Shown: positions 6,880 through 16,210, counted from the first letter of the stretch. The stretch is DNA of 51,956 nucleotides from Thermoplasmata archaeon (GCA_028864975.1 JAGWLG010000026.1:1-51956); one strand, 5' to 3'. The notes: generated by a model from the sequence alone, not told the origin. Translations and numbers: made by a program.

Positions 6880-7887
6880 GTGGGCGTCAAGCTGCGCGAC
6901 CTTGTGCATCCGGGCAAGCTCCACCTCTCCGAGCTCAAGGGGAGGCGGGTCGCGCTCGACGCCTACAACATGCTCTACCAGTTCTTGGCCACGATCCGTC
7001 AAGCGGATGGCCATCCCTTCACCGACGCTGAGGGTCGGGTCACGAGCCATCTGGTGGGGGTCCTCTATCGCACGGCCTCGATGCTCGAGCGGGGGGTCCT
7101 TCCGGTCTGGGTTTTCGATGGGAAGCCCTCCGACCTCAAGTCGTCGACCCTTCGCGCCCGCGCCATGGTGAAGGAGAAGGCGCAGCGGGCGTGGAACGAG
7201 GCGCTCGCGGCGGGGGACCTCGAGACGGCCCGGAAGAAAGCGGCCCAAACGAGCCGCCTTACCCGGGAAATGGTCGCTGATGCCCAGGCCGTCCTCTCGG
7301 CGATGGGCACCCCGTGGGTCCAAGCCCCGTCGGAAGGGGAGGCCCAGGCGGCCTTCATGGCCGAGAAGGGGGACGTGTGGGCCGCCGCCAGCGAGGACTA
7401 CGACACCTTGCTCTTTGGCGCGCCACGGCTCCTTCGGGGACTGGGTTCGGCCCGCAGCGCGAGCAGGGGTGACGATGCCGAGGTGGAGTTCTTGGAAGTG
7501 GGCAAGGTGACCCAGGAGCTGGGGATCTCTCGGGAGGAGCTCATCCTCATCGGGGTCCTCATTGGGACGGACTTCAACGAGGGGGTCCCCGGCATCGGGC
7601 CCAAGAAGGCGATGAAGCTGGTTGCCGAGCACCAGGGGTGGGAGGCCACGCTCCAGAAGGCGGGTGTCGACCCGACGGGGCTTGACCCCGTCCGCGACCT
7701 CTTCCTACATCCCGCCACGACCGAAGACTACCACCTGCAATGGAAGGCGCCCGACACGGCGAAAGTCCTGGAGCTGCTGGTGACCGGCCACGGCTTCGGT
7801 GCCGATCGGGTCCAGAAAGTGCTTGACCGGTTGCCGAAGAGCGCGCCCTCTTCGGGGGTCCAGACGTCGCTCGAGGCCTTCGGATAG
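6880..7887 (+). CDS. fen: Flap endonuclease 1
   Basis: This structure-specific 5' nuclease removes flaps during Okazaki-fragment maturation. Starting at the GTG at 6880, the 335-residue protein begins MGVKLRDL, like archaeal FEN1. The active-site acids then fall at Asp27, Asp80, Glu152, Glu154, Asp173 and Asp175, the same numbers as in Pyrococcus FEN1, with a further Asp in GTDFNEG. This decides the start over the ATG at 6868. The C-terminus QTSLEAFG is a PCNA-binding PIP box. The helix-hairpin-helix is at VPGIGPKKAMKL. The gene is divergent from PAC2 and convergent with the ABC exporter. Confidence 0.95.
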   Translation: MGVKLRDLVHPGKLHLSELKGRRVALDAYNMLYQFLATIRQADGHPFTDAEGRVTSHLVGVLYRTASMLERGVLPVWVFDGKPSDLKSSTLRARAMVKEKAQRAWNEALAAGDLETARKKAAQTSRLTREMVADAQAVLSAMGTPWVQAPSEGEAQAAFMAEKGDVWAAASEDYDTLLFGAPRLLRGLGSARSASRGDDAEVEFLEVGKVTQELGISREELILIGVLIGTDFNEGVPGIGPKKAMKLVAEHQGWEATLQKAGVDPTGLDPVRDLFLHPATTEDYHLQWKAPDTAKVLELLVTGHGFGADRVQKVLDRLPKSAPSSGVQTSLEAFG

Positions 7888-7895
7888 CTCACGGG

Positions 7896-8723
7896 TCAGA
7901 ATCGGACGATGCTCCCAGTACGGGTCGCTTGCCGCTCGAAGACCTGCCAGAGTCCCAGCGCCATTGCGTACGCGACGCCGCCTTCCAGTGCGGTCATGCC
8001 CCAGAGGAAGAGCACGGTAGACCCGGAGGCCCCCGCCAGGGCAGCGCGGAGAGAAGCGATCCCCCAGGTCAGGGGAAGGAGCTCGCCCGCCCACTGGAGC
8101 GGGACCGGGAGGTAGCTCAACGGGAAGTTCGCTCCCGCGAGAACGAACCCGATGAACAGGAAGATGTTCGCGATCTGGTTCGAGCTCCGCAGCCAGAGCG
8201 CGACACCCGCGAGCAGCAGCCCGAACCCGACCATCGCGACCACGGTGAGGACCAGGCTCACCGCGACGGGGAAGGTCGCCGAGATCGCGAACGGGGCGTG
8301 GAAGACGTCCACAGCATAGACCATCGAGACGGTGACCGTCGCGAGTGCGATCAGCAGAGGAACGACCCCCCTCCCGAGGTAGAGAGCGATCCGGTTCGCA
8401 GGGGAGACGAGGAGGTGCTCCATGGTCCCGGCGTTCTTCTCGCTATCCGTCGTACCGCAGATCGCAAAGACCGTGGCGTAGGTCATCGTGGCCACCGCGT
8501 TCCCAATGACCACGTAGGAGACGGGGGTCGTCGGGTTCTTCGCGAGCTCCGCCACGTAGGCAAAGAAGAGCATCTGGGTGAAGGAGAGGATGAAGACCTG
8601 TCCCACGATGAAATCGATCCGCATGAACGAAAGGCTGGTCCGGGGCGCGAAGAGCGCGTTCACCCAGAACGTTCTCCAGAACGAAGGACGAAGCGCGGGC
8701 CTGGCGAGAGGCTCAGTAGTCAT
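7896..8723 (-). CDS. ABC-2 type transporter permease (second)
   Basis: The 275-residue protein has about six membrane segments. It includes a conserved ABC-2 stretch with EKNAGTMEHLLVSPANR after the second helix, the typical cytosolic coupling region, and a C-terminal hydrophobic block ending in GLWQVFERQATR. It would pair with the adjacent permease and ATPase to export a substrate that cannot be predicted. The ATG at 8723 lies within the last codons of the preceding permease (11-nt overlap), implying coupled translation. The upstream in-frame extension is discarded because it runs through the neighbour. Confidence 0.85.
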   Translation of the reverse strand: MTTEPLARPALRPSFWRTFWVNALFAPRTSLSFMRIDFIVGQVFILSFTQMLFFAYVAELAKNPTTPVSYVVIGNAVATMTYATVFAICGTTDSEKNAGTMEHLLVSPANRIALYLGRGVVPLLIALATVTVSMVYAVDVFHAPFAISATFPVAVSLVLTVVAMVGFGLLLAGVALWLRSSNQIANIFLFIGFVLAGANFPLSYLPVPLQWAGELLPLTWGIASLRAALAGASGSTVLFLWGMTALEGGVAYAMALGLWQVFERQATRTGSIVRF

Positions 8724-9522
8724 CCGCCGTCCCCCCTCCCTTGTCCGAGAGGTAGCGCACGACCCAGCGGTAGAGTCCCCAAGAAGCCACGACGTAGGCG
8801 AGCGAGAGCGCCAGGGTCCCAACAAGATCGCCCGCGACGCCCCAGGAGAGCCCCCCGTACGACGGGAAGGTCGCCGCCCGCAGGGCTTCCAGCGCCCAGG
8901 TCGCGGGGAAGGCCAGGGAGAAGGGGAGCGTCCAGAAGGGCAGGATCAGGATCGGGAACATGCAGCCGGTGATAACGTAGAAGGTGAACTCCCCGATGTT
9001 CTGGACGAACCCTGCGTAGCGGGAGAAGACGAAGAGGGCGGTGAACAGTAGCCCCACGGTGGAGAGGGCTAGCATCACCACGACGAAGAGCACGGCGAAG
9101 AGCGCCGGATCCTTGACCGGCAGCGGTCGACCGTAGGCGAGCGCTACGACGCCAAAGACCAGAGCGCCCCCGAGCAGACCCGAGATCGTGTTCCATACCA
9201 CGCGTCCGGCGACGACCCAAACGTACCCCACGGGAGCGCCCAGCGTGGGCTCGAGCGTCCCCAGGAACCGGTCCTGCGAGGTCGCCCAGCCGCTTCCGTA
9301 GAGCGTCTGGGCCCACATGCTCATCATCCCCCCTCCGAGGATCGAGAAGAGGACGAGCGTTGGGCTCGAGAAGCGGTAGATCTCGAAGGCCGTGAGCGCG
9401 AAGACGACCGGAGCAGCCGCGGAGCCGATGATCCACTGGGGGTCGGCCAGGAACTGCAGGACCGTGATCCTCAGGGACGCGAGAAAGACCCGGGGCCCCA
9501 CGACGGAGCGCACGACGGTCAA
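8713..9522 (-). CDS. ABC-2 type transporter permease (first)
   Basis: The 269-residue polytopic protein has the ABC-2 layout, with an N-terminal helix, then SGWATSQDRFLGTLEPTLGAP in the cytosolic loop, then four to five helices. The predicted start is a TTG at 9522 forming a TTGA overlap with the ATPase stop codon; a GTG at 9513 is the alternative. It is the middle gene of a three-gene exporter operon and would form a heterodimeric channel with the next permease. Confidence 0.85.
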   Translation of the reverse strand: MTVVRSVVGPRVFLASLRITVLQFLADPQWIIGSAAAPVVFALTAFEIYRFSSPTLVLFSILGGGMMSMWAQTLYGSGWATSQDRFLGTLEPTLGAPVGYVWVVAGRVVWNTISGLLGGALVFGVVALAYGRPLPVKDPALFAVLFVVVMLALSTVGLLFTALFVFSRYAGFVQNIGEFTFYVITGCMFPILILPFWTLPFSLAFPATWALEALRAATFPSYGGLSWGVAGDLVGTLALSLAYVVASWGLYRWVVRYLSDKGGGTADDY

Positions 9523-10499
9523 CTCGCCTCCTCCTCGACCAGGTCGAGGTAGACGTCCTCGAGCGTGGTACGCCTCTCCCGGATCTCGAGCTCCGCCCGA
9601 CTCCCCAGCGCTGACCGGACCTCCTCGAGCGCAAGGTCTCCCGTTGGGACCCGAAGCGTGAGGCGCTGCTTGGGTCCGAACTCCTCCGTAACGATCCGGG
9701 AGACCCCGGAGAGACGACGGAGCTTCTCCAGCTCGAGGTCCTCAAAACCGTACCCCTCGACCTCCAGGGTCCGGTCCCCCCCCACGAGGCGACGCAGTCC
9801 CGCCACAGTGTCTCGAGCGACGATCTTTCCCTTGGAAAGAACGGCGATGCGGTGGCAGAGCTCCTCGGCCTCGAACATGTAGTGGGAGGTGAGCAGGACC
9901 GTGACCCCGCCGGCCACTTGCTCACGGATGAGCTGGCGCATGTCCCGAGCGCTCTTCGGGTCGAGCCCGATCGTCGGCTCATCCAGAAAGAGGAGCTCCG
10001 GCTCGTGGAGGATCCCGCGTGCGAGATGCAGCTTCTGCTTCATCCCTCGGGAGAACTCTTCGACCCGTCGGTCCGCCGCTTCCGCAAGGCCCACCGTGTC
10101 CAGGACCGATCGGATCCTTTCCGCCTGACGTCCCGCGGGCACCCCGTAGAGGTCGGCGAAGTAGCGGAGGTTCTCTCGGGCGCTGATCCGGTTGTAGAGG
10201 CCTCGCTCTCCCCCCAGGACCAGGCCTATCCGGGGGCGAAGCCGTCGGGGTTCCTTCGCGACATCGACTCCCAGGACCTTCGCCGTACCCGAGGTCGGGA
10301 GTAGGAGTGTCGAGAGGATTTTCACGAGGGTGGTCTTCCCGGCCCCGTTGGGGCCTAGAAGTCCGAAAAGCTCCCCCGGGGCGACCTCGAGGTCCACCCC
10401 CTTGAGCGCTTCGGTCCGGACCTTCTCCTGAAAGAGGAAGCCCTTCCGCGACTGGTAGACGCGGCGGACCTGCTGGACCAGGATCGCCGGCTCGGACAT
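9519..10499 (-). CDS. ABC-2 exporter ATPase subunit
   Basis: The 326-residue ATPase has Walker A GPNGAGKTT, a Q-loop region at IGLVLGGERGLYNRISAREN, the signature EFSRGMKQKL, Walker B LLFLDEPTIGLD and the switch histidine in LLTSHYM. After the nucleotide-binding domain a C-terminal extension of about 90 residues (from VGGDRTLEVEG) resembles the accessory domain of drug- and polysaccharide-exporting ABC-2 ATPases. It is the first gene of the minus-strand operon. The ATG at 10499 is preceded by a hairpin and a TATA-like tttatg near 10553-10558. Confidence 0.93.
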   Translation of the reverse strand: MSEPAILVQQVRRVYQSRKGFLFQEKVRTEALKGVDLEVAPGELFGLLGPNGAGKTTLVKILSTLLLPTSGTAKVLGVDVAKEPRRLRPRIGLVLGGERGLYNRISARENLRYFADLYGVPAGRQAERIRSVLDTVGLAEAADRRVEEFSRGMKQKLHLARGILHEPELLFLDEPTIGLDPKSARDMRQLIREQVAGGVTVLLTSHYMFEAEELCHRIAVLSKGKIVARDTVAGLRRLVGGDRTLEVEGYGFEDLELEKLRRLSGVSRIVTEEFGPKQRLTLRVPTGDLALEEVRSALGSRAELEIRERRTTLEDVYLDLVEEEAS

Positions 10500-10505
10500 G
10501 GGAAG

Positions 10506-10526
10506 ACCCCCCGCTTGGCGGGGGGT
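10506..10526 (-). promoter_or_regulatory. Perfect 9-bp hairpin in the 5' leader of the ABC exporter
   Basis: A 9-nt stem (accccccgc/gcggggggt) with a 3-nt loop lies 7 nt before the ATPase start codon and just downstream of the predicted transcription start. In the mRNA the G-run next to the ATG is the 3' arm of the stem. It could hide a ribosome-binding site or act as an operator. Confidence 0.4.
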
Positions 10527-10696
10527 GGCCCTCCCGTCGGAACGTCGCCGCATAAACCCGCCGGGGATGCTGAAACCGGCCCTGCGGTCGGCAGGGGTGC
10601 TGAGGCTCCGCGAGCGGGGCCGTGAGGGCCTCCGAAAGCAGGATAATGGAGGGGGGCTCAACGACCCGCGCGAGCCCCTTGGGGGAGGAAGCGACG

Positions 10697-12214
10697 ATGA
10701 AGCTCTTCGAGTGCGTTCCCAATTTCTCCGACGGACAGCGCCCTGAGGTCATCCGAGCCATCGTGGCGGCCGCGGAATCGGTCGAGGGGATCGCGATCCT
10801 TGATCTGGAGTCCGATACAAGCCACAACCGTTCCGTCCTGACGTTCGTCGGAGAGGCCGGCCCCGTCGCCGAGGCGGCCTTCCACGCGAGCCGGGTCGCG
10901 GTGGAGAAGATCGACCTCAATCACCACAAGGGAGAGCATCCAAGGATGGGTGCGATGGACGTCGTTCCCTTCATCCCTCTGGGCGAGGCGACGATGGAGG
11001 ACGCGGTCGCCATCGCCCGTCGGTTCGGGGCTCGGGTGGCGAAGGAACTGCACGTCCCCGTCTTTTACTACGGGGGAGCCGCGACCCGACCGGAGCGCGC
11101 CGATCTGCCCAACGTCCGCGAGGGCCAGTTCGAGGGGATCCGCGAAGCCATCGCGACGGACCCGAAGAGGGCCCCCGACGAAGGGGAGCGCGCGGTACAT
11201 CCCACCGCCGGGGCGATGGCGGTGGGAGCGCGCCCGATCCTCGTCGCCTACAACGTCTATCTGACCACTCCGGATGTTGCCACCGCGAAGAAGATCGCAA
11301 AGGCGATCCGCGGGCGGGACGGCGGGCTCGCGGAGGTGCGGGCGCTGGGCTTCGAGATCAAGGAGAAGGACCGCACGCGGGCCCAGGTCTCGATGAACAT
11401 GACCGACGTGCGCCGAACGCCCCTCCACCGGGCTTTCGAGTTCATCCGCACCGAGGCGGACCGCTACGGGGTGGGGCTCGAGGAATCGGAGATCGTCGGG
11501 CTGGTGCCCGAGGACGCCTTGTTGGACGCCGCCGACCACTACCTGAAGCTGAACCGGTTCGACCGACACCTTGTTCTCGAGCGGAGGGTGCGGGAGAAGC
11601 TCGCGGCGAAGGGGCTCGGCTCCTCCTCCACCTCCTCGCTAGGTCCCCTGGCTTCGGGCAGCGTCGAAGGCTTCGCGAAGGCGCTCTCGACCCGCACCCC
11701 CACGCCCGGAGGAGGTAGCGCTTCCGCCGTGGCGGGGGCCATGGGATGTGGTCTTGCCGAGATGGTGCTCCGATACACGGCTCCTGCCGATGCCCTCGCG
11801 AGCGACTTGAAGGGCGTGGTGGGGGAGATCGCGACGTTGCGGGATGCGCTTCTGAGGGGGGTCGATGAGGACGCGCGCTCGTACGAGGCGGTTCGCACGG
11901 CCCGCTCGGCTAAGAAGGCGGCCCCCGAGGACCGGTCCAAGGTCCAGAGCTACTTGGACGCGCTCCATGCGTCGGCGGTCGTTCCGCTGGAGACGGCCGA
12001 GGCTTGCGCGAAGGCCGAGCAGCTCCTCTCGTCGGTCCGTTCCCGCGTCAAGCCGATCTTCCTCTCCGACGTCGTGACGGCGGAAGAGCTCCTGCACGCC
12101 GGGAAGGCCGGAGCGGTCGCCAACGCCGAGATCAACCTGGCGTCGCTTCGGGAAGCGGGTGCCCCCGCCGAGGACATCGCCCAGAGGCTTGCGAAGCTCG
12201 GGAAGTCGACATGA
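10697..12214 (+). CDS. Formiminotransferase-cyclodeaminase (bifunctional)
   Basis: Residues 1 to about 300 match glutamate formiminotransferase: MKLFECVPNFSDG at the start, a catalytic-region histidine pair in NHHKGEHPRMGAMDVVPFIP, and KEKDRTRAQVSMN. Residues about 320-505 match cyclodeaminase: STRTPTPGGGSASAVAGAMG, then a helical bundle. The enzyme transfers a formimino group to tetrahydrofolate and deaminates it to methenyl-THF, linking histidine or purine breakdown to one-carbon metabolism. The ATG at 10697 follows a good Shine-Dalgarno (gggggaggaa). No other histidine-degradation gene lies nearby, so the role may be in folate one-carbon supply. It overlaps the next gene by 4 nt. Confidence 0.92.
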   Translation: MKLFECVPNFSDGQRPEVIRAIVAAAESVEGIAILDLESDTSHNRSVLTFVGEAGPVAEAAFHASRVAVEKIDLNHHKGEHPRMGAMDVVPFIPLGEATMEDAVAIARRFGARVAKELHVPVFYYGGAATRPERADLPNVREGQFEGIREAIATDPKRAPDEGERAVHPTAGAMAVGARPILVAYNVYLTTPDVATAKKIAKAIRGRDGGLAEVRALGFEIKEKDRTRAQVSMNMTDVRRTPLHRAFEFIRTEADRYGVGLEESEIVGLVPEDALLDAADHYLKLNRFDRHLVLERRVREKLAAKGLGSSSTSSLGPLASGSVEGFAKALSTRTPTPGGGSASAVAGAMGCGLAEMVLRYTAPADALASDLKGVVGEIATLRDALLRGVDEDARSYEAVRTARSAKKAAPEDRSKVQSYLDALHASAVVPLETAEACAKAEQLLSSVRSRVKPIFLSDVVTAEELLHAGKAGAVANAEINLASLREAGAPAEDIAQRLAKLGKST

Positions 12215-12975
12215 GGGCCGCCCCTCCCGGTGGCGCGGCATTCCCCCCGATGGAGCCAGGGACGGACCGCCCTTACATCTGGGTCAACTGCGCGACGAGC
12301 CTCGACGGTCGGCTCGCCTATGCCGGGGGAAAGCGAGCCCGTCTCTCTTCTCCGGAGGACATGGTGCGGGTCCAGGAGCTCCGCCTCCGTGTCGATGCGA
12401 TCCTGGTGGGCGTGGGGACGATCCTTGCCGACGACCCCTCCCTTCGGGTCCACCGGGAGTTGCTCGGAGAGGAGCCCGGCGCCACGCACGATGGCCCTCG
12501 GAGCGGCCCGCTCCGTGTCGTGCTGGACTCCCAGGGCCGCACGCCTGAGGGCGCCAAGGTCCTCGACGGCCAGCAGCCCACCGTGCTGCTCGTGTCCGAA
12601 CGTGCTCGACGGCACTTCCCCTTGTCCGTCACCACGGAGGCGTTCGGGAGGGACCGTGTGGCGCTCCGCCCCGCGCTTCGTTGGTTGAGGCAGAAGCGCG
12701 GGGTCCGCGCCCTCATGGTGGAGGGCGGATCGGAGGTCATCGCGTCGTTCCTTCGCGAGGGGCTCGTCGACCGCCTCACCATCTACTTCGCCCCCAGGGT
12801 CATCGGAGGGCGCATGGCGCCGCCGATGGTCTCGGGTACGGAGACGGAGGGGCCGGAGATGGAAGTCTCGTTGCGGTTCGTCTCGGCCGACCCCCTTGGC
12901 GAGGGTGTCCTCCTCACGTGGGAGCCCAGGGGGACGACAGGCCCCTCCGGCGGGAACTCGCCGCCGCCACGCTGA
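12211..12975 (+). CDS. 2,5-diamino-6-ribosylamino-pyrimidinone 5'-phosphate reductase (RibD C-terminal family)
   Basis: The 254-residue protein is a stand-alone RibD C-terminal reductase. It shows VNCATSLDGRLA, then LRLRVDAILVGVGTILADDPSL, PLRVVLDS, and LMVEGGSEVIASFL. This combination is typical of archaeal/fungal enzymes that reduce the ribosylamino pyrimidine in riboflavin and F420 precursor synthesis with NAD(P)H. There is no deaminase domain, as expected for the archaeal pathway. The ATG overlaps the FTCD stop codon (ATGA), so the genes are coupled. The Pro/Gly tail after WEPRG is dispensable-looking. Confidence 0.88.
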   Translation: MRAAPPGGAAFPPMEPGTDRPYIWVNCATSLDGRLAYAGGKRARLSSPEDMVRVQELRLRVDAILVGVGTILADDPSLRVHRELLGEEPGATHDGPRSGPLRVVLDSQGRTPEGAKVLDGQQPTVLLVSERARRHFPLSVTTEAFGRDRVALRPALRWLRQKRGVRALMVEGGSEVIASFLREGLVDRLTIYFAPRVIGGRMAPPMVSGTETEGPEMEVSLRFVSADPLGEGVLLTWEPRGTTGPSGGNSPPPR

Positions 12976-12993
12976 TCGAGCCGGCGCGAAGCA

Positions 12994-13001
12994 ATGTTTA
13001 A
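12994..13001 (+). promoter_or_regulatory. TATA-like box of the STAND ATPase
   Basis: The sequence atgtttaa is centred about 27 nt before the GTG at 13025 and supports that codon as a leaderless start. Confidence 0.55.
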
Positions 13002-13024
13002 CGCGCCCTCACGGTCAGGGGACC

Positions 13025-16000
13025 GTGGCCACCCCCGCGGCGCTCGGAGTGCCTCACGCGGCCGCAGGCTCCCTCCCGATCGGGCGGGAGCGAGAGATTC
13101 GGGCGATCGAGCAGGCGCTTCTCAGCAGCCGTGAGGGACACGGGGGGAGCCTCGTGCTCTCAGGCCCCGGAGGCATCGGGAAGACCTGCCTGCTTCAGTG
13201 GGCCGCCTCGCGAGCAAGGAGCGAGGGGTTCGCCGTCCGCTGGGGCTATGGTCTTCGCGAGACCTTGTCCCCCTTCTTCCCCTTTCAACAGCTCTTTCGT
13301 ACCTCCGGGTCCGAGCCCCGCGAGGGCTCTCCGCCCTCCGACCGGAGCTCCAGGCCCTCGCCGGCAGGAGCGGTGGAGGACGGGACCGTCCTCCTGTTCG
13401 AGGAGGAACGACCCGGTGCCTTCTACGAGACGCTCTCGCTCCTCGCGGCGGAACGACCCGCGCTCCTCGTCGGCCGCGAACGCGCCTCGAGCCTGCGCGA
13501 GCGCTACCCCGGTCTCCGTTCGCTCCAGGAGCACTTGTGGCTCTCTCGGGTCGAGGGCGAGGGGCGCATCCCCCCCAGTCCCCTAGAACTGTTGGCTGAG
13601 CGGCTGGAGCGTTCGCTCCGCGCTCGGTGGGGCTCGGTGGTGGCGCTCGAAGGCGTCGAGTACCTCACCAGCCAGAACGGCTTCGCGAACGTCCTGCGGC
13701 TGGTCCAGTTCCTTCGAGATGTCGCCGCTGAGACCACCGGCAGGCTCCTGCTTTCCATCCGACCCGGTGCGCTCACGCTCCGCGAGCTCAGTGCTCTCGA
13801 GACCGAAGGCGAGGTCCGCCGCGCAGGACACCGGGGAGCGACCCCGGGGGACGAAGGGGCGGGGACCGAGGGGGCTGCCCTCGGCTCCACCAGCGCCGAG
13901 ACCCTGCTACGTCTCCTGTCCCGCCTCGAGCGCTTCGCGTTGGAGGGACCCCAGTTGCTCATCCTGGACGACCTGCAGTGGGCAGACCCGCGGTCGGTGG
14001 TGGCGCTCGGCTTCCTCGCGCGCAACCTCCGCGCCCTTCCGGTCCTGCTCCTCTGCGCCCTTCGCGATGATGAGGAGCCTGTCGTCACCGAAGAAGGGAC
14101 CTCCCTCCCCGAGATGCTTACAGCCCTGGAACAGGAGGGGCTGCTGGAGCGGCTCGACCTGCGCGGGCTTGCCGAAGGCGATGCCGTGCGCCTGCTGGAG
14201 CGCACGCTCGGGGGCTCGCTGGAGAATCCCCGAGGGTCCGCGGCCGTGGAAGAGCTCTTGGAGCGGGCCCAGGGGAATCCCTACTTCTTGGCCGAATGCG
14301 CGAGACAGCTCGAGGAGGAACAGCTCGTGGTCCATGAGGGGGGACGGACAGAGCTCCGTCGCGCTCCCCAGGCCGCGGGAGGACCTATCGGGGCCGACGG
14401 CGCGAGAGGCATCCCTCCGAGCCTGCGACGACTCCTGCTGCGACGGCTCGAGGCGCTCCACCCCCGGGACCGGGAGTTGCTCGAGGTCGGGGCCATCGTC
14501 GGCAGCGAGTTCGACCTCACGCCGATCGTTCCGCTCCTGGGCCGGTCGGAGACGGACCTGCGGACGAGCGCTCGGGAGCTCTGCGACCGCCGTCGTCTGC
14601 TGGAGCGACGAAGGACGCCCGACGGGGAGGAACGATGGGCCTTCGTCCACCCGATGGCGTGGGAGGTGACCCTCCAAGAAAGCACCGCCGAGCGCCGCGC
14701 CCAGCTCGCGAAGGGACTTGCCTCGTGGTGGGTCCTCGCGCGTCCCGAGGAGGTCGACACCGTGGCCCGGCTCTTTCACGAAGCAGGCCATCCTTCCGAG
14801 TCCAGACCCTGGTTCCATCGGGCACTCGACCGCGCGCTCGAGGCCCGGGCGCCGGAGCTTTCCGCGACGTACATTCGCTGGCTGGGGGCCTGCCGCCGGG
14901 CCCGCGAAGCCTCCTGGCCCGAGGTGGGCCTCGTCGAGACCGAAGTGCAGGAGGAGGTCCAGGCCGCGCTCCGCCTCGACTTCCGCGGTGGCCCGCGTCT
15001 CGCCGACCAGCTGCTCGCGTCCCTCTCCGCCGAGGAGCTTCCTTCGGCCGCCCGTGTCGAGGTCCGCGCCGCGCGCTGCTGGACCATGCCGGACTTCGAC
15101 CGTGAGGGCGCGGGGGGCTGGATCGAGGCGACGAGGCGCGAGTTACCGCTCTGCCGCGCTGAACGTAGGGAGGTACTGGCCGCTAGGTTAGGCGCCGCGG
15201 AATCGGTCCTGCGGATCAAGCACGGGGACTGGGAAGGAGGACTCTCGTCCGCCCAGGACGTTCTGTCCCTCCCTGCTGGGGCGGAGGAGGATCGATGGCG
15301 GGCGAGCGGGGCGAGCTCTGCCGGGTGGTGCCTCGTCCAGCTCGGACGGTTCGCCGAGGCCCGCAAGGTCCTGGAAGCGGGGATGGACGTCGCCGAGGCG
15401 AGAGGCCTCGTCGACACCACCGCCTCGTTGTCGAACACCCACGCCTGGCTCGGCTTGCACGAGGGACATCTTCGGGAGGTCCTCGAGGACCTTGAGCGGT
15501 GCATCGTCGTCTCGGAGGCCACGGGGAACTTCCGAAGCGGGGTCGTCTACGAGGCGAACCTCGCGGGGGTCCTCTACGACGTGGGGGAGGTCGCTCGCGC
15601 CGAGGACCTCTACCGCAAGACGCTCGTGACAACGACCCGGTTCCAGTACACGAGCCAAGAGCTCGACTCGCGGGTAGGCCTCGCGGGGCTCCTGGTCTGC
15701 CAGCGGCGCTTCGACGAGGCCCGGAAGGAGGTGCAGCGGGCCGGCGAGCTCGAGCGAGAGGTCCACAGCGACGAGCACACGTTGGAGATCGACCTCCTGC
15801 GAGCCCAGGTTCTCGCCGGACAGGGAGACCTCACGGGCGCGACCGCGTTGGTCGAGGCGTTGGGAGCGAGCGGGGGTGCCCGCGACCCTACCCATCTCTC
15901 CGATCTCCACAGGGTTCGGGCGAACCTCCTGCACTTGGTCGGTCGCCGGAAGGAGGCGGGGGAGGAGCTCGACCGCGCGCTCGAGGCCGCCCGGAGCAGC

Positions 16001-16210
16001 GGGAACCGGGTCCAGGAGGCCTGGACGCTCCTCGGCATCGCGTGGCACCTGGACCGGGCCGGCGAACGGGGGCAGGGTCGAGTGCGCCAGGAAGAGGCCC
16101 GAGCGATCTACCACGAGCTCGGGTTCGAGTCGCCGCTCCCCGAGGAGGTCATGCTCGATGCCCCGGAGCCCGTCGTGCCGACCCCGCTCCCCCCGAGCGC
16201 TGCCCCCTGA
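13025..16210 (+). CDS. STAND-type ATPase with an inserted DUF835-like domain and TPR-like repeats
   Basis: This 1061-residue protein starts like MalT/AAA_16 signalling ATPases, with IGREREIRAIEQAL and Walker A GPGGIGKT (47-54). From about 117 to 262 it departs into a DUF835-like domain: a strand TVLLFEEERPGAFYETLSLL, then LLVGRERASSLRERYPGL, LWLSRV, and VVALEGVEYLTSQNGFANVL. The ATPase then resumes with Walker B LLILDDLQWAD (about 310-320), sensor region LLLCALRDDE and a winged-helix-like segment. The C-terminal half is alpha-helical repeat resembling TPRs. Such proteins sense ligands or partners through the repeats; no DNA-binding domain is visible. The leaderless GTG start is set by the promoter. 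Confidence 0.82.
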   Translation: MATPAALGVPHAAAGSLPIGREREIRAIEQALLSSREGHGGSLVLSGPGGIGKTCLLQWAASRARSEGFAVRWGYGLRETLSPFFPFQQLFRTSGSEPREGSPPSDRSSRPSPAGAVEDGTVLLFEEERPGAFYETLSLLAAERPALLVGRERASSLRERYPGLRSLQEHLWLSRVEGEGRIPPSPLELLAERLERSLRARWGSVVALEGVEYLTSQNGFANVLRLVQFLRDVAAETTGRLLLSIRPGALTLRELSALETEGEVRRAGHRGATPGDEGAGTEGAALGSTSAETLLRLLSRLERFALEGPQLLILDDLQWADPRSVVALGFLARNLRALPVLLLCALRDDEEPVVTEEGTSLPEMLTALEQEGLLERLDLRGLAEGDAVRLLERTLGGSLENPRGSAAVEELLERAQGNPYFLAECARQLEEEQLVVHEGGRTELRRAPQAAGGPIGADGARGIPPSLRRLLLRRLEALHPRDRELLEVGAIVGSEFDLTPIVPLLGRSETDLRTSARELCDRRRLLERRRTPDGEERWAFVHPMAWEVTLQESTAERRAQLAKGLASWWVLARPEEVDTVARLFHEAGHPSESRPWFHRALDRALEARAPELSATYIRWLGACRRAREASWPEVGLVETEVQEEVQAALRLDFRGGPRLADQLLASLSAEELPSAARVEVRAARCWTMPDFDREGAGGWIEATRRELPLCRAERREVLAARLGAAESVLRIKHGDWEGGLSSAQDVLSLPAGAEEDRWRASGASSAGWCLVQLGRFAEARKVLEAGMDVAEARGLVDTTASLSNTHAWLGLHEGHLREVLEDLERCIVVSEATGNFRSGVVYEANLAGVLYDVGEVARAEDLYRKTLVTTTRFQYTSQELDSRVGLAGLLVCQRRFDEARKEVQRAGELEREVHSDEHTLEIDLLRAQVLAGQGDLTGATALVEALGASGGARDPTHLSDLHRVRANLLHLVGRRKEAGEELDRALEAARSSGNRVQEAWTLLGIAWHLDRAGERGQGRVRQEEARAIYHELGFESPLPEEVMLDAPEPVVPTPLPPSAAP

